Origin: Coniochaeta sp. PMI_546
Lineage: Eukaryota > Ascomycota > Sordariomycetes > Coniochaetales > Coniochaetaceae
NCBI GenBank assembly: GCA_021432605.1
Contig: MU271147.1
Location: 2,046,001-2,110,000, forward strand
DNA length: 64,000 bases
Direction of reading: 5' to 3'
Shown: positions 23,341-33,815 of the stretch, piece by piece
Position numbering within the stretch: the stretch's first letter is position 1
Layout: the number at the start of each line of letters is the position of its first letter
Notes under the pieces: generated by a model
Databases searched by the model: none
What the model saw: only the letters and a program-made list of their open reading frames with translations
Told to the model about the DNA's origin: nothing
Program-made: the position numbers and the translations under genes

Positions 23341-24091
23341 GCCGATTGCGGGAGCAGGAGATATCGCCGCTCACTTTGCAACATGGGCTACGGCTACTAC
23401 AACAGGTGTCTTGTTAAACCGGCATGTAGCGATTACGTGTGTATATAAGGGTTGCTTTGAGAGGGATGGCGCATCAAAAAAGAGATAATGTACTTACGAC
23501 GGAGAGCATTTCCAACCTGTGCCACGGATCAATGAAAGAAAAACTGCAAGCAAGTGAACAAGCAAGCAGAATCAAAGTATTGAAACCTACAGTCGTCCAC
23601 TGAGCGGTCATCTCCAGCAGCAAAGTCACCCTCTCTGACCATAGAGACTCTCTAATGAAACAAGAATGTTCTCATTGTCCGAAACTTCGCATAGATCGAG
23701 CGGTAAGAGCACAGCTAAGCTACAACACTATGCTACATTTTAGAATTAGGTGGAGTCTCCTCACGCCCAACATTTGCACAATATCGAACGCACAAGTAAG
23801 AAAGACCTCTGCAAAAAGTACTGCCTGCACGCGTATGGCCCGTCTTGCCTCCGCAAAGTCACTAGATTCTAGCTAGGATATCCTCTCATAAGCTCCATGG
23901 TACGGTGCGCGTTACCAGCCAGACTCAAACCTGCTCCCTTTTTATAGCCGAACTCCAGCAAAGCAAAGTAACCAGCAAACTCGGCGGAGGAAGAGAGGTT
24001 AGCTCAGACCATCCCCATACTATCAAGCCATCCATCCACAACACAAAAAATCAACATCAAGCACCTCCCCTCATGGGAATGTTCCACCCGC
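23341..24091. other. Convergent 3' spacer
   Basis: This lies between the MGR2 stop (plus) and the stop of the SPOUT methyltransferase (minus). It should contain both 3' UTRs; no gene was recognised. Confidence 0.6.
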
Positions 24092-25366
24092 CTAGCTCAG
24101 ATCCCACAACTTCCTCAACCCCGTCAGCGCAATCAGCATAGCCTCGTCCGTCCTGATCGTCCGACTCCCCTGGTTGGGCAGCACATTGACCCAGTGGTCG
24201 AACAGGTCCCTAATCCTCCCCGCGCCCAGGCTGTCCGCCAGCTCCGGGTCGTTCATGGCCGCGTACTCCAGGCCCCTGGGCCCGCCGAAGACGACCAGCA
24301 GGTGCTTGAAGTCGGCCGTCGAGTCCGAGTCCGGGAAGACCTTGCTCAGCGCCAGCCCCCTCTCCGAGGTGCCGATGGACATATCGTAGCCGTCCTCGAA
24401 GGCCGACTCGGTGAAGACCTGGGACAGCGAGCCGGCCTTGCGCACGCTGTAGCCCCAGTAGTAGCCGGCCTCGGTGCGGGGCGCGGTGGGGTGGACGGGC
24501 TCCGGCTCGGCACCCTTGCCGGTGGTGCCGGGCTCGGGGAGCTTGAGGGTCAGGCGCGTCTTGGGCGGGATGGACTCGGATATGGCGACGGGCTCGCGCA
24601 TGCCGATGTCCACGAGGGTGCCCTTGCCGGCTTTCGTCTTGCCGGACACGGTCATGCCCTCCCGGTAGGGGAGCCACTCGTCCTTGTGCGGGTGGTGGGG
24701 CATGTCCAGGCTCGGCAGCAGGCCCTGGCTGCGCAGGTTGGGGTGCAGGGGGAACAGGCTCTTGCGCATGAAGGGCGGGGCCTCGAGGTAGGACAGCAGG
24801 TGGGTGAGGAAGTGGGCCGGGTCGACGTCGCCGGTGAAGGCGTCCACGTCGACGTCGCGCGGCCGCGAGTCGAGGGGCGAGTCGTCGAAGATGACGATCT
24901 CGTCGATGGAGAAGACGGCTAGGGCGCGGGCGATGCGGCCGGCGTAGGTGGTGCGCTGCTCGCGGGTGGCGCAGCTAGGTGAAGTGTTAGTGAATGCTTG
25001 TCCAGAATGAGGGATGGGGTTGTCAGGTTTACTCTGTGATGACGCTGGTGGGCACTGCGACTGAGACGGTCCAGTCTCTTGGCTCAGTTGGCTTGAACCG
25101 GGCTGAGGGCTTGAAAGATGTGGTGTCCATTTGCTGAGTCTCTGTTTCGCCATCGTTGTCTAACCGGCGTCTCTGATATGCATGTTAGTGAACATGTTCA
25201 AGGTGAACAGCGTAATCCGAGGAGCAGTCTCATCTAAACACAAGGCTAAAAGTAAGGATGGAGTTCCTCAGATGAGATGCAGACATCAAAGGCTGACACC
25301 CAAGATGAGAAAGACGAGCCCAGAGACAGAACTTACCTTGGCCGTATGCTCATTTGAAGGAGGCAT
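24092..25366 (-). CDS. SPOUT1-like RNA methyltransferase (Methyltrn_RNA_3)
   Basis: The protein belongs to the C9orf114/SPOUT1 family of putative RNA methyltransferases, which use a knotted SPOUT fold to bind S-adenosylmethionine. Three exons, 25366-25337, 25172-25033 and 24974-24092, join in phase to give 350 residues. The first exon encodes only MPPSNEHTAK. The second gives RRLDND, an acidic/basic segment, and then the strand DWTVSVAVPTSVITD. The third opens with CATREQRTTYAGRIARALAV, the family hallmark, then IDEIVIFDD. The C-terminal knot region includes LVVFGGPRGLEYA and NQGSRTIRTDEAMLIAL, typical of SPOUT cofactor loops. A second frame from 25153 reads through but breaks the conserved strand, so it is not preferred. 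Family members act in the nucleus or on the spindle; the target RNA is not settled. Confidence 0.9.
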
Positions 25367-25770
25367 TATGTTGTTGTTTATGCTGAGATGTTTGGCGTCT
25401 CAACACAAATATGTACTTTGGTTGGGTATATTCGTCAAAGTATATTCGTTTCCACAGGCAGGTCGATGTCGATGAATTTCCCACCAGAATTTGCAACTCA
25501 CTTTTCGCCAGATGACTAAGCACGGAGCTCTCTCCGGGTCACAATGTGGAACGAGGGGCAGCAATCGTACCTTATTATCATGGTTGTTCTTCTCATTTTT
25601 ACATGAATTGCTAATTATGAAGCTATCCTGAGAATGTATTGCTTTTATCTACTCTTGGTACATAATAATCTTAAATCAGTTCGCCGGAGCCAGAATGGCT
25701 CAGTCCCAGCCTCCTCCGTCCTGAGATCAAGCATGCACCCCGTGGCACACCACATCCCGATGCAACGACA
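25367..25770. other. Spacer between two minus-strand genes
   Basis: It should hold the dihydroorotase 3' end and the promoter of the SPOUT methyltransferase. Nothing else was recognised. Confidence 0.5.
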
Positions 25771-27071
25771 CTACTGCCATTCAACCGTCCAGGTAGTCTC
25801 CCCTTTCCTAAAGAGGACGACCTCAACGCCTGCAGCCTTGACGGATTCTGGGATCACCTCCTTCCCCTTCTTCAACAGGATTTTATTCCGACTGCTCTCG
25901 ACACCGTAGAACCGACGTCCCCATTCGCCCAGGAAGCCCCTGAGCATGTCCTCCGTGACGTCCTCGTCTTTGATGTCCCCTCTCTCAATTGCCTCTTCTA
26001 AAGCGGTAAGGATGTACTGGCAGGCATAGGGCTGCGTAAAGACGCCAGCTGCTGCACTTCCTTTACCCTTCTTGGCGCTTATATCGTGAGCTATTCATTG
26101 CGTCGCAGTCAGTACGGCCTCATTCGAGCTGATGGAATGGGGCGAAACCTACGTGCACTGTCCGTACCGAGGAAGAACTTCCCATTGCTGTGGACTGCCG
26201 CGTCTAACAGAGCACGGCGGTCGGCGGGGGTCTTGGCAACAGGTTTGCAGAAGCAGAACTATGCCGTTGTTAGCATTATTATATTGGTAATGTCATTGTC
26301 AAGAAACAAAGGTACTCACCACATCACCGGCCCAGTTATCAACAAGCAACGACAGATGGTGAGCGGTAATGGTTCCCACAACGGTGTCCCCGCAAGACCG
26401 TACTGCCTCAACAGCGTCTGCCGTCGTGACATGTTCCAAGACGATCTTGAGCCGGGGAAACCTCTTGTGCAGGTCCAAGAAGGTAGGTAGGAACTTGGGC
26501 TCGGCATTCAGGACTGTGATCTCCTTCTTGTCACTGGGCACCTCGCCGTGCAGGTTGAGTACCAGGCCGACCTCTTGCATGATCTCAAAGACAGGATAGA
26601 AGGGCTCGTAGGACAGGACTCCCGATGAGCTGTTGGTTGTCACGCCCGCTGGGTAGCTCTTAACTCCGGCGATGCCTGCTTCCTTTGCCTCTCGGATGAT
26701 GTCTGGGTTCTCGATCATGCTCTCATGCAGGTACAGTGTCATGAGATAGTTGATGTCTGGGTCAATGGCTTGCAGACGCTTCTTGTAGTCTAATGCCATT
26801 TGGACGGTTGTGACTGGTGGTACCAGGTTTCTATATTGTTTTTCTCTCTATCAGCCTACCGTATAATCACCTTATGATACAAGATATCACAGATAACGAT
26901 TGAATTGATGACGACTCCCACGCGCTTGGTGTAAGTGGTCACTTACGGCATCACATAGACCGTGTCAACGCCGCCCGAGCGGATTGTTGGCGTGACGGCC
27001 TTGCTCATGTCGCCGTCACGGAGGTGGACGTGCATGTCCGCCGCAGCGGGCAGCACATATGAGTCCTTCAT
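25771..27071 (-). CDS. URA4: Dihydroorotase (pyrimidine synthesis)
   Basis: Dihydroorotase closes N-carbamoyl-aspartate to dihydroorotate, the third step of UMP synthesis, in the cytosol. Four exons, 27071-26947, 26830-26320, 26258-26153 and 26090-25771, give 353 residues, the usual length for the monofunctional class II enzyme. All metal and substrate residues are visible: H14-V-H16 with R18 (DMHVHLRDG), the carboxylated lysine K99 in GVKSYPAG, the histidines in LNLHGE and LEHVTT, and the catalytic Asp in GTDSAPH. The GTDSAPH motif is formed across an intron. The gene shares its upstream region with a thioredoxin gene transcribed in the opposite direction. Confidence 0.96.
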
Positions 27072-27534
27072 TTTTTGTTAAGCTCGAGGATAGATTAGGG
27101 GCCTTGAAAGTCAACTTGAAAAGTCAAGAATCAAGACAGTACAGCACGTATATATCTCGATTCACTCCCTCAACTGCTTGTAATTTGTTTTTTTTTTTTT
27201 TTTTTTAAACTTTTGAGCCGAGGACGATATCCATGGCGGGGCATCCGGTACTGCATTGGTACTATGGAAAGGTACCTACACAGTACTGCCAGAAAATCGT
27301 GTACTTCAAGCGAGGAACGGCCCTTTGACCGCCTTCCTTTTTCAGACCCCCGGGCCCCTGCAGAGAGACATGGAGATCTGGCCAGCTTTATCTTATCGCC
27401 GTGTCATTGAGAGCTTCAATTAACAATCACCACATCACCATCGCCCACCCGGATAAATCTTCCTCACCTCACTTACAAACACCACCAAACTTTTCAGTAT
27501 CTGTCTACCTAGGGGACATACACATATTCTCAAG
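27072..27534. other. Divergent promoter, dihydroorotase / thioredoxin
   Basis: This 460-base interval separates two start codons on opposite strands and therefore contains both promoters. A run of 19 T bases lies at 27188-27206. It may act as a nucleosome-depleting poly(dA:dT) element, which is an inference. Confidence 0.55.
27188..27206 (+). repeat. Poly(dA:dT) tract in divergent promoter
   Basis: Nineteen consecutive T bases sit about 120 bases upstream of the dihydroorotase ATG and 330 bases upstream of the thioredoxin ATG. Such tracts exclude nucleosomes in fungal promoters. Confidence 0.8.
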
Positions 27535-28340
27535 ATGAGCGCGACAGTCCACATAACCTCGCAAGCGCAATGGCGCCAGATCCTCAGCACCTCCACCGTC
27601 GTCATCGCAGATTGTACGTCCCCCTCCCTCCCACATCCAGGCATGCACATCCCCTCTCCCGCCTCGCTAACCTTGTGCCCCTGAAAAGTCTACGCAGACT
27701 GGTGCGGCCCCTGCAAGATGATAGCACCCACCTTCGAGTCCCTCTCGACCAAATACTCCAAGCCCAAGAAGATCACCTTCTGCAAGGTCGACGTCGATAA
27801 CCAGCAGGCCGTCGCCCAGATGTACTCCGTCCGCGCCATGCCCACCTTCCTCGTCCTCCACAACGGCTCCGTCGTCCAGACCGTGCAGGGCGCCAACCCG
27901 CCCGCCCTCGCCGCCGCCGTCGAGAAGGCCGTCAAGCTCGCTGGTGCCGCGGCCGGCCCGGCGTTTGGCAGTGGAGGGCAGAGGTTGGGCGGCAGCGGTG
28001 TTGCGCCGGGGGCTGGGAGGTCGCTCGGCCGGCCTGTTGCGTGGGACTTGAGGAAGTTGATTGATGCTATTGTTACGTTCTTTGGGCTTTACTTTGTGTC
28101 GTTGTTCTCGGTAAGTTTTAACAGCTTCATAACGACTGATTGACGTGCATGGTATAGTTTGTCTCTCTGTGCTAATGTAATGTCCATATGCAGTTCGACC
28201 CGTACAAGGCAGCAGAGAACTCGCAGTTCAACAAGAAGAACCCTCCACCGCCGCGGAGGGCTGCTGGAACTGGACCTGCATCCAAGCCAGCAGCTGCGAG
28301 GCCTGGCTTCAAGACGTTGGCGGATCTGGGCAGCAGCTGA
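27535..28340 (+). CDS. Thioredoxin with hydrophobic C-terminal extension
   Basis: Three exons, 27535-27613, 27689-28110 and 28194-28340, give 215 residues, about twice the length of a simple thioredoxin. Residues 1-105 form the thioredoxin fold with the active site WCGPC at about 31-35, then KVDVDNQ and the cis-proline motif RAMPTFLV. A Gly-rich linker follows. The stretch AIVTFFGLYFVSLFS is hydrophobic and could be a membrane anchor. The end is FDPYKAAENSQFNKKN followed by a Pro/Ala-rich tail. The two active cysteines are intact, so disulfide reduction is expected; the extension suggests a membrane-tethered reductase rather than the bulk cytosolic thioredoxin. An intron splits the codon of the first residue of the FYADWCGPC motif. 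Confidence 0.92.
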
Positions 28341-28748
28341 TTCGGGGTTTAGGGTGATGTTGTTTCAGACACTGGCGTTAGGATGGTCTCCTTTTTTGGT
28401 TCTTTAGCATGTTACGTGGCTTTTGCTCTGCTTTTATTGATGTCTTCTACTTCCAAGTCTACTGTCCTTTGATAACTCCGTGGACCGTACGAGTTCTGTA
28501 TTGTTCTGACTGTGTGAGAGGTGGTCTTGGTGGATGTGGTGTGTGGATGGCCATGTCGCCACTGAGCCATCCTTCACTATAATCCCAGCTATCGTGCACG
28601 GGCCGCAGGTACCTTATCACAGTAACTATGGCAGTAAACTTCGACATCTCAAACTTTAAAAAGATTCTTGACGACTCTCCCCCAAGACTTGTTCTTTGCA
28701 AGCACTCAATACCAACGTAACAATTCCACTAAAAAAGGGAAGCCCGTC
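28341..28748. other. Tandem spacer, thioredoxin to RSM22
   Basis: It holds the thioredoxin 3' UTR and the RSM22 promoter. A GGTACCTTA word occurs near 28607. No gene was recognised. Confidence 0.5.
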
Positions 28749-31409
28749 ATGCTTCCTGCCAGGACTGCCTGCCCGCAATGCAGGTCCCAGATACTGAAGT
28801 TCTACGAGTCTGGATATAGGCACCTTCTTCCTGCTGCTCCAGCGCGCAGCCCCGGTCCATTTGCGACCTCGAGGCCTACCATTTCTCGGTTATCTACCCA
28901 GCAAAGGTCTGCTAGGAGCTTCTCTTCCACAAGGCGGGTTCTGCAAGATGTGGAATCGGTACCAACGGCTGGGAAGGCTGAGCATGTCGTCCACCTGACC
29001 GCAGCCGGAACAGCGCAAGACATAGAGACATTGGTCCGACAAGCGAGGCAGACATTCGGCCACACCCTGCCAGAAGACTTTCTGACCGAGGAGGAGTACG
29101 TCGTGTACGAACGCCTATACGGACCGCCTGTGAGGGGCACGCGGCCAGAGGATGTCGGAATCCACCTGATTCCTGCGGAGAATGATGCGGCGGCAGAGAA
29201 CAAGCGAGTACTCTTTCGAGAGACAGAGCTGGGCACACTGGAAGAGGTCGACTACATCCCTGAGGCTCCTGCCGCACCGGAGGTCGAGCTGAAACTCGGG
29301 GCGGACGAGGCCGTCGCAGAACCACCGCCTCTAACAGCGGCCCAGCTGCACTACCTCAACATCACAGCGAACAACGAGCGGGAGTACAATGCGTTAGCCA
29401 AGTTGCAGAGAGACTACGACGTGACGCGTGCCATGCCGCTTGAGGAGGAGGAAGACATCGACGAGCCAGAAGAGGAGGAGGAGGAGGAAGAAGAGGAAGA
29501 CGAAGACTATGAAGATGACGAAGGCGAGCCGGGAGCCCAATTCCAAGTCCGCACTGAAGAGCCGTTCGGCCCGCGTTTGCACCAGCATACCGTCGCCGGA
29601 CAGTTCAAGACGGACCCCAGCACCGTCTTCCTGCCTCACGCCGACTTCACCGAGCCAATCGCAAAGTTGCTGAACAGGACAGACACCACGCACATCCGCC
29701 AAGCGGCAGAGAAGGTCTTTGGAGGTCCCGGCCTGCCCTACTCCCCCGCCACGCCGGAGTCAAAGAAGAACCTACCCATGAAACCCATCCAGATGGAAGC
29801 TGGCTTCCACCGCATGTCCGAGATCGACGCCGACACCTTTATCGCCACGGTCCTGCCAGGCTTGTACGCCACTGCCATGAGCACCCTGGTCGAAGTCCGC
29901 AAGCGGCTCGGCTCAAGCTGGATCAAGGACATGTTGAGCTCAGAGACCGGCCCCCGCGTCCTCGACGTCGGTGGCGGTGGAGCCGCCCTGGCAGCATGGC
30001 AGGGGGTTCTACAGGCGGAATGGGACGTGCTCCGCGAACGCGGCGAAGTCTCCGCGCGCGAGCCGCCAGGCAGGAAGACGGTCGTCGTCGGCTCAGACAA
30101 CCTCCGCCACCGCATCTCAACCTTCCTGAACAACACCACCTTCCTCCCGCGTCTGCCCGACTACCTCCACTCCGGCGAAGCAGCCGGCACCCTCCTGGAC
30201 GCAACCCCTTCTCCCCAACCCCGCAAGACCTTCGACCTAATCATCGCCTCCCACGCCCTCCTCCCGCTCGACAAACCCCACAAGCGCAAGGAGCTAATCG
30301 ACAACCTCTGGACCATGCTCAACCCGCAAGGCGGCGTCCTGATCGTGCTCGAGAAAGGCCACCCGCGCGGGTTCGAGGCCGTAGCCGACGTGCGCGAGCG
30401 CATGCTGGACGAGTACATCATCCCGCCCGGTCCGCAGCCGGCACCCACCACCGAGGCGCACGCAACAACAACAACAACAACCAAAGAGCCCGGCATGATC
30501 ATCGCCCCGTGCACGAACCACACCAAGTGCCCCATGTACCACACCCCGGGCCTGTCCCCGGGCCGCAAGGACTTCTGCCACTTCAGCCAGCGCTTCATAC
30601 GCCCGCCCTTCCTCCAACGCGTCGTGGGCGCCAGCCACCGCAGCCACGAGGACATCAAGTTCAGCTTCCTCGCCGTGCGGCGGGGCGAGCACCCGGCCTC
30701 GCTCATCTCCCCCCCGGACACGGAGAAGGGACCATCATCATCATCGCCACCCTTCCTCCAGGGCGTCGAGGCGACGGACCTCGCCTTCGCCGGGTACGAG
30801 AAGCAGCCAACTACCTCAACCTCTCATCCTGGCGCGCCGCCGCCGCCGCCGTCACCCCACCCCCTCTCCCTGCCGCGCAACATCCTCCCGCCGCTCAAGC
30901 GCCGCGGCCACGTGACGCTGGACCTGTGCACGCCCGCCGGCGCGATCGAGCGGTGGACCATACCCAAGAGCTTCAGCAGGCAGGCGTACCACGACGCGCG
31001 CAAGGCGCGGTGGGGGGACCTGTGGGCCCTGGGCGCCAAGACGAGGGTGAGGCGGGAGGTGAGGGTGGGTAAGAAGGAGAAGGCCGGGGAGGGGGCGGGG
31101 GAGGCGCAAGGGAAGATGATGAAGAAGAAGAAGAAGGGGAGCGATATGTTTGGGGCCAAGGGGGCCAAGAGGGACAAGGTCGTCGAGCTGACTGTTGAGC
31201 CTGGTAGGGGGGTGGTTGGGGCCAGGGAGAAGGGACGGGTTGATCCTGGCCGGAGGACTAAGGGGGGACGGACGAGGAGGGTCGAGGATCTGCTTGAGGA
31301 GTTGGGGATGCATGAGGACGAGGAGATTGATGAGGAGTTTGATGAGATTATGGGCATCAAGAGGAATAAGGGGAAGGGGAAGGGGAGGAAGGGCCAGGGG
31401 CTTGAGTGA
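28749..31409 (+). CDS. RSM22: RSM22, mitochondrial small-ribosomal-subunit methyltransferase-like protein
   Basis: RSM22/METTL17 is needed to assemble the mitochondrial small ribosomal subunit. The single-exon frame gives 886 residues from the ATG at 28749; the frame stays open upstream but only with a non-ATG codon. The N-terminus is basic and hydroxylated (SRLSTQQRSARSFSSTRR), fitting mitochondrial import. A Glu/Asp run lies at about 29443-29530. The methyltransferase core shows a SAM-loop-like VLDVGGGGAALAAW, and IASHALLPL and GGVLIVLEKGHPRGF. The cysteine set APCTNHTKCPM and DFCHFSQR corresponds to the iron-sulfur site of the family. The C-terminus is strongly basic with repeated Lys. At 886 residues it is longer than yeast Rsm22, mostly through the acidic run and the Lys-rich tail. 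Confidence 0.94.
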   Translation: MLPARTACPQCRSQILKFYESGYRHLLPAAPARSPGPFATSRPTISRLSTQQRSARSFSSTRRVLQDVESVPTAGKAEHVVHLTAAGTAQDIETLVRQARQTFGHTLPEDFLTEEEYVVYERLYGPPVRGTRPEDVGIHLIPAENDAAAENKRVLFRETELGTLEEVDYIPEAPAAPEVELKLGADEAVAEPPPLTAAQLHYLNITANNEREYNALAKLQRDYDVTRAMPLEEEEDIDEPEEEEEEEEEEDEDYEDDEGEPGAQFQVRTEEPFGPRLHQHTVAGQFKTDPSTVFLPHADFTEPIAKLLNRTDTTHIRQAAEKVFGGPGLPYSPATPESKKNLPMKPIQMEAGFHRMSEIDADTFIATVLPGLYATAMSTLVEVRKRLGSSWIKDMLSSETGPRVLDVGGGGAALAAWQGVLQAEWDVLRERGEVSAREPPGRKTVVVGSDNLRHRISTFLNNTTFLPRLPDYLHSGEAAGTLLDATPSPQPRKTFDLIIASHALLPLDKPHKRKELIDNLWTMLNPQGGVLIVLEKGHPRGFEAVADVRERMLDEYIIPPGPQPAPTTEAHATTTTTTKEPGMIIAPCTNHTKCPMYHTPGLSPGRKDFCHFSQRFIRPPFLQRVVGASHRSHEDIKFSFLAVRRGEHPASLISPPDTEKGPSSSSPPFLQGVEATDLAFAGYEKQPTTSTSHPGAPPPPPSPHPLSLPRNILPPLKRRGHVTLDLCTPAGAIERWTIPKSFSRQAYHDARKARWGDLWALGAKTRVRREVRVGKKEKAGEGAGEAQGKMMKKKKKGSDMFGAKGAKRDKVVELTVEPGRGVVGAREKGRVDPGRRTKGGRTRRVEDLLEELGMHEDEEIDEEFDEIMGIKRNKGKGKGRKGQGLE

Positions 31410-32651
31410 GGAGGCTCTACTGAGGTTGGCGAGGCTGTAAGATTGTGTATTGGGCGTGTATGTGTATATGGATTCGGTACAGGATGGACATCTCCCTGGA
31501 TGGAATGGGTGTACGCATATGGGACTGGGAAAAACACTTCGGCTTGGGAAGACATAGATTGTTCAATATTGTGATGATGGATCTTGAAGCATTGATAGTC
31601 TCTACTATTTGGTTGGCTTTCTCACTTGACAAGGAGCTCAGGTATGACAGAGGACATCGTTGCAGCCTCCAGGGAAGACCGAGCTGGATGTACCGATGAG
31701 GTCGAGAACTGGCCAGCCTCATGGTGGATTCATCGGGTCAGAGAATGATGGTGTCCCCCAATCGATCTGGAACGCATCATCAACAGCACTCGTAACGGTG
31801 GAAGCTGATGCGTGCGTCCAAACGTGAGCTATCGCAGGACAGCAAAACGGAGAGCCTCGTACAGCTGGTATGTAAGTCCAGGTCTGGGCTCGAGGAACCC
31901 TGCATTTGGCCCCCTTCAATAGTAGGATTCTTTGCAGCACACACCTTTCCTTTCGGTCTCAAGTTGACGTGACACAACATAACGAAACCGACAATGCACA
32001 AACCTGCTGCCAAGGAGCCGATCTGCATAATGTATGTTGCTTTGTCAGGTCCCCCTCCCCTGTGGGATGAGGGGATCATGCAGGTTGTCGGCGCCGGGTA
32101 CGACTCCCTAGCCTCTTCCTTCTTAGCGTGTCGAATACGGGGTCCTTGGGGTCCCTGGATCCTGCTGAAAAGGAAAAAACAATGCCCTGCATTGCAGCAG
32201 GCAGGAGATATCTCCCTGTCTCATGATTGGAGCCTCGGGGCTGTTATTATTGACAGACCTGCAGTTGCATCATCTGTCTCCCACTACCCCCCTCTCAAAC
32301 TATGGCATTTGACGGGAATGTTTGCGAGTCGGTTCGGCGGCTGCGAACATCCGGTTGACAGGGCTCCTGCAGATGGTGGCTTGCAAGTGTGCGTTGCACG
32401 AGATGATAGCTAGCATCTATTCATGGCTGGTGGGCGAGGTTGAAGTCAGCTGGAATGGTGGAGGTGTGTGTTGTGAGTTCACGGACTGTCATAAGATGGC
32501 GGTGATATTTTGGCATCAGGGTTGACATGTTGCCATTGTACCTAGCTAATACCAGCTACATCGCGCAGACCCCTGAACTTTCATCCCATAGTAGCAATAG
32601 TCGCCGGACACCGGAGAAAAAAAAAACCAGGTCAGCAGACAGGGAGAAGGA
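31410..32651. other. Convergent 3' spacer
   Basis: This 1.2-kb interval lies between the RSM22 stop (plus) and the stop of the MDR oxidoreductase (minus). Only short random frames are present. Confidence 0.55.
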
Positions 32652-33815
32652 TCAAAGCACCACCACCACCTTCTCCTTGGCGGACACGCCCTCACGCTTG
32701 AGATCAATAGCACCCTGCAGAGCCTCCAACCCCTTCCCAGCAACCAGCGGGCCCGGAGCAGGAACGAAGGTCCCCCGCTCGAGCGCCCTGGGGAGGAAAT
32801 CCTCCCAGACGGCCTTTCCGACAGGAGTGTCCTTGATGGTCAGCGACTGGCACTGCGCCATCCCCACCCCCTCAGGAGGGTCCGCGAACCCACGGACGGC
32901 GGTGGCCACGAATTTCGCCCCCGCCGTCCTCTGCACGAACTCGACGCTGGGCGCGTGGCCGCCGACGGCATCGAACGCGCCGACCGTGGTCTTGCCCTTT
33001 ACCGCGTCGACGAGGTCCGACACCACGCTAGGACTGTTGTAGTCGAACACGTGCGTCGGGCCGAACTGCTTGACGTACTCGAAGTTCTTGGGGGATGAGG
33101 TGGTCACGACTTCATATCCGGCCGCAATGGCCAGCTGGATGGCGTTGAGACCCACGCTCGACGCCCCGCCCCAGACTAGCAGGACCCTGCCGGTTGGCTT
33201 CCGCGCGGGCTCGGTGGGCAGCTGGAGGCCGAGCAAGTTGCTCGAGAAGAGTGCACAGGCGGCAGTCGCCAGGCCCAGCGGGATGACGACTGCCTGCTCG
33301 AAGGACATGCTGTCCGGTATGTGGCAGGTCAGGTTCGTCTCGAGCACGGTGTAGGTCTGAAAGGCCTTTTCCTCGTTCCGCTTTGTGAAGAATCCTGCCG
33401 CAGCGCCCGTGACGCGGTCGCCTTCCTTGAACCGCGTGACGTTTGGTCCGACCGCGACCACTTCGCCGGCGACGTCTTGCCCGAGAATGGCAGGATAGTC
33501 CAACGGGTACGGGACACCCTGTTGTATCTTGACGTCGATCGGGTTGATGGCAATGGCGTGGTTTCTGATGAGGATCTGGTTCTCGCGTGGAGTTCCCACG
33601 GCAGCGGGCTTGATTTCGAAGGGTCTGGCCTTGGGCGCCATGAGCCAGGCAGCGGTGTTGGATAAGGTGACAGGCGCCATTGTGTGTTGACGGCGAGCTA
33701 ATACAAGACGCTGGAATGTGGAACGTCTGCTAGTGACTTGTGAGAATCGAAACCGAACAGATGACGGCAAGGCCAACTGAGGAGCGTTCCTGGGTAGACG
33801 TGTGGTGATACGCAT
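32652..33815 (-). CDS. MDR-family oxidoreductase (zinc-independent alcohol dehydrogenase / quinone or enoyl reductase type)
   Basis: A medium-chain dehydrogenase/reductase of 387 residues in one exon. The GroES-like domain shows NPIDVKIQQG, YPAILGQDVAGEVVAVG and GDRVTG. The NADPH-binding fold has VLLVWGGASSVGLNAIQLA. The structural zinc cysteines of classical alcohol dehydrogenases are absent, so this is the zinc-independent (CipB-like) branch; the substrate is unknown. Two starts are possible: ATG 33815 or ATG 33680 (MAPVTL), where most relatives begin. The extra 45 residues contain many Arg and no acidic residue (MRITTRLPRNAPQLALPSS and onward), like a mitochondrial presequence. A TATAAA lies 45-50 bases upstream of 33815, which favours the longer form. 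The Zn2Cys6 regulator gene lies 450 bases upstream on the same strand. Confidence 0.85.
   Translation of the reverse strand: MRITTRLPRNAPQLALPSSVRFRFSQVTSRRSTFQRLVLARRQHTMAPVTLSNTAAWLMAPKARPFEIKPAAVGTPRENQILIRNHAIAINPIDVKIQQGVPYPLDYPAILGQDVAGEVVAVGPNVTRFKEGDRVTGAAAGFFTKRNEEKAFQTYTVLETNLTCHIPDSMSFEQAVVIPLGLATAACALFSSNLLGLQLPTEPARKPTGRVLLVWGGASSVGLNAIQLAIAAGYEVVTTSSPKNFEYVKQFGPTHVFDYNSPSVVSDLVDAVKGKTTVGAFDAVGGHAPSVEFVQRTAGAKFVATAVRGFADPPEGVGMAQCQSLTIKDTPVGKAVWEDFLPRALERGTFVPAPGPLVAGKGLEALQGAIDLKREGVSAKEKVVVVL

Noticed and set aside
29996-31072. A 358-codon plus-strand frame inside RSM22
   Set aside because: It is an out-of-frame reading of the GC-rich RSM22 coding sequence, made of Arg, Pro, His and Ala without domains.
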